Origin: Streptococcus parapneumoniae
Lineage (GTDB): Bacteria > Bacillota > Bacilli > Lactobacillales > Streptococcaceae
Direction of reading: 5' to 3'
DNA length: 64,000 nucleotides
NCBI RefSeq assembly: GCF_037076355.1
Contig: NZ_AP026968.1
Location: 636,501-700,500 of the forward strand
Under the pieces are notes generated by a model, which was not told the DNA's origin, searched no databases, and worked only from the letters and a program-made list of their open reading frames with translations. Shown one piece after another: positions 63,710 to 64,000 of the stretch. Both the position numbers and the translations under genes were made by a program. Position 1 is the first letter of the stretch. Each line of letters opens with the position of its first letter.

Positions 63710-64000
63710 GATTAACGCAAATGCCTTCTGAATTTCAGAAGGCTTTACCAGTATTAGAAAAAATTAAAGAAGCAGGTTTTGAAGCCTATTTTGTTGGGGG
63801 CTCTGTTCGAGATGCCCTTCTCAATCGCCCTATCCACGATGTGGACATTGCGACGTCTTCTTATCCAGAAGAGACCAAGCAGATTTTTCCGCGAACAGCC
63901 GATATCGGAATCGAGCATGGAACTGTCTTGGTCTTAGACGGGGATGAGGAGTATGAGGTAACCACCTTCCGGACAGAGGATGTCTATGTGGACTATCGCA
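63706..64000 (+). CDS. cca: CCA tRNA nucleotidyltransferase, N-terminal part
   Basis: The first 98 codons, cut by the window edge. The class II nucleotidyltransferase head is clear: [25 protein letters not shown], with the G-G-S/R and DxD catalytic motifs, then the [14 protein letters not shown] segment. The enzyme adds CCA to tRNA 3' ends, which is needed for the tRNA-Leu in this window, whose CCA is not encoded. ATG overlaps the dapB stop. Confidence 0.95.
   Translation, partial: MRLTQMPSEFQKALPVLEKIKEAGFEAYFVGGSVRDALLNRPIHDVDIATSSYPEETKQIFPRTADIGIEHGTVLVLDGDEEYEVTTFRTEDVYVDYR

Noticed and set aside
1..64000. CRISPR array, rRNA genes, prophage or complete insertion sequence
   Set aside because: No regularly spaced repeats, rRNA sequence, phage structural genes or intact transposase were found on reading the window.

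Overview
The window is a streptococcal chromosome segment, almost certainly Streptococcus pneumoniae or a very close mitis-group relative. The gene order from psaR through thrS, rpsO, galE, cmk, truA, murT/gatD, codY, msmK, metA, tpiA, lytC, dpr, clpX, rapZ/yvcK/whiA, cdaA/cdaR/glmM and dapB to cca matches, as far as I remember, the pneumococcal core order. The choline-binding lysozyme LytC and two BOX repeats point the same way. No database could be searched; names come from recognising the proteins and motifs.

Layout. 1-2812: end of a Tn916-family conjugative transposon (start of the relaxase gene, oriT hairpin, orf21, orf22, orf23, a 24-codon orf24, integrase arm sites), inserted in the T-rich tail of the psaR terminator. 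2829-8035: psaR, phosphodiesterase, Rrf2 regulator, Mbeg1-like hydrolase and a two-component system. 8036-10343: decayed accessory region with a broken XRE regulator, the Cys-rich tail of a radical-SAM/SPASM maturase and an intact exporter-type ABC protein. 10436-13000: thrS behind a T-box and a MazG-like gene. 13042-19034: a broken membrane protein gene, rpsO, a cadD gene with an elaborate leader and flanking repeats, and an iron-siderophore ABC operon with its own esterase. 19043-33846: housekeeping genes, interrupted by a nuclease-like cassette that duplicates the 3' end of a glycosyltransferase gene. 34099-42041: pepQ, murT/gatD, flavin disulfide reductase, MFS antiporter and DEAD-box helicase. 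42317-56879: codY, pncA-like gene, tRNA-Leu, msmK, apt, metA, dnaD, tpiA, lytC, dpr, dfr, clpX, engB, ridA, rapZ, yvcK and whiA. 57000-57343: a type I (Fst-like) toxin-antitoxin cassette carrying a second copy of the whiA tail. 57377-64000: ferredoxin-NADP reductase, c-di-AMP operon, degV, dapB and the start of cca.

Most striking for a second look: (1) the cadD leader, with tandem dyads over the promoter, a Cys-containing leader peptide, and a stem that would hide the cadD ribosome binding site; (2) the Fst-like toxin and its convergent antisense RNA, absent from ordinary ORF calls; (3) the RiPP-maturase remnant beside an intact exporter; (4) two cassettes that each brought a second copy of the upstream gene's 3' end; (5) a dihydrofolate reductase with Leu at position 100, the classic trimethoprim-resistance change, in the same genome as a Tn916-family element.
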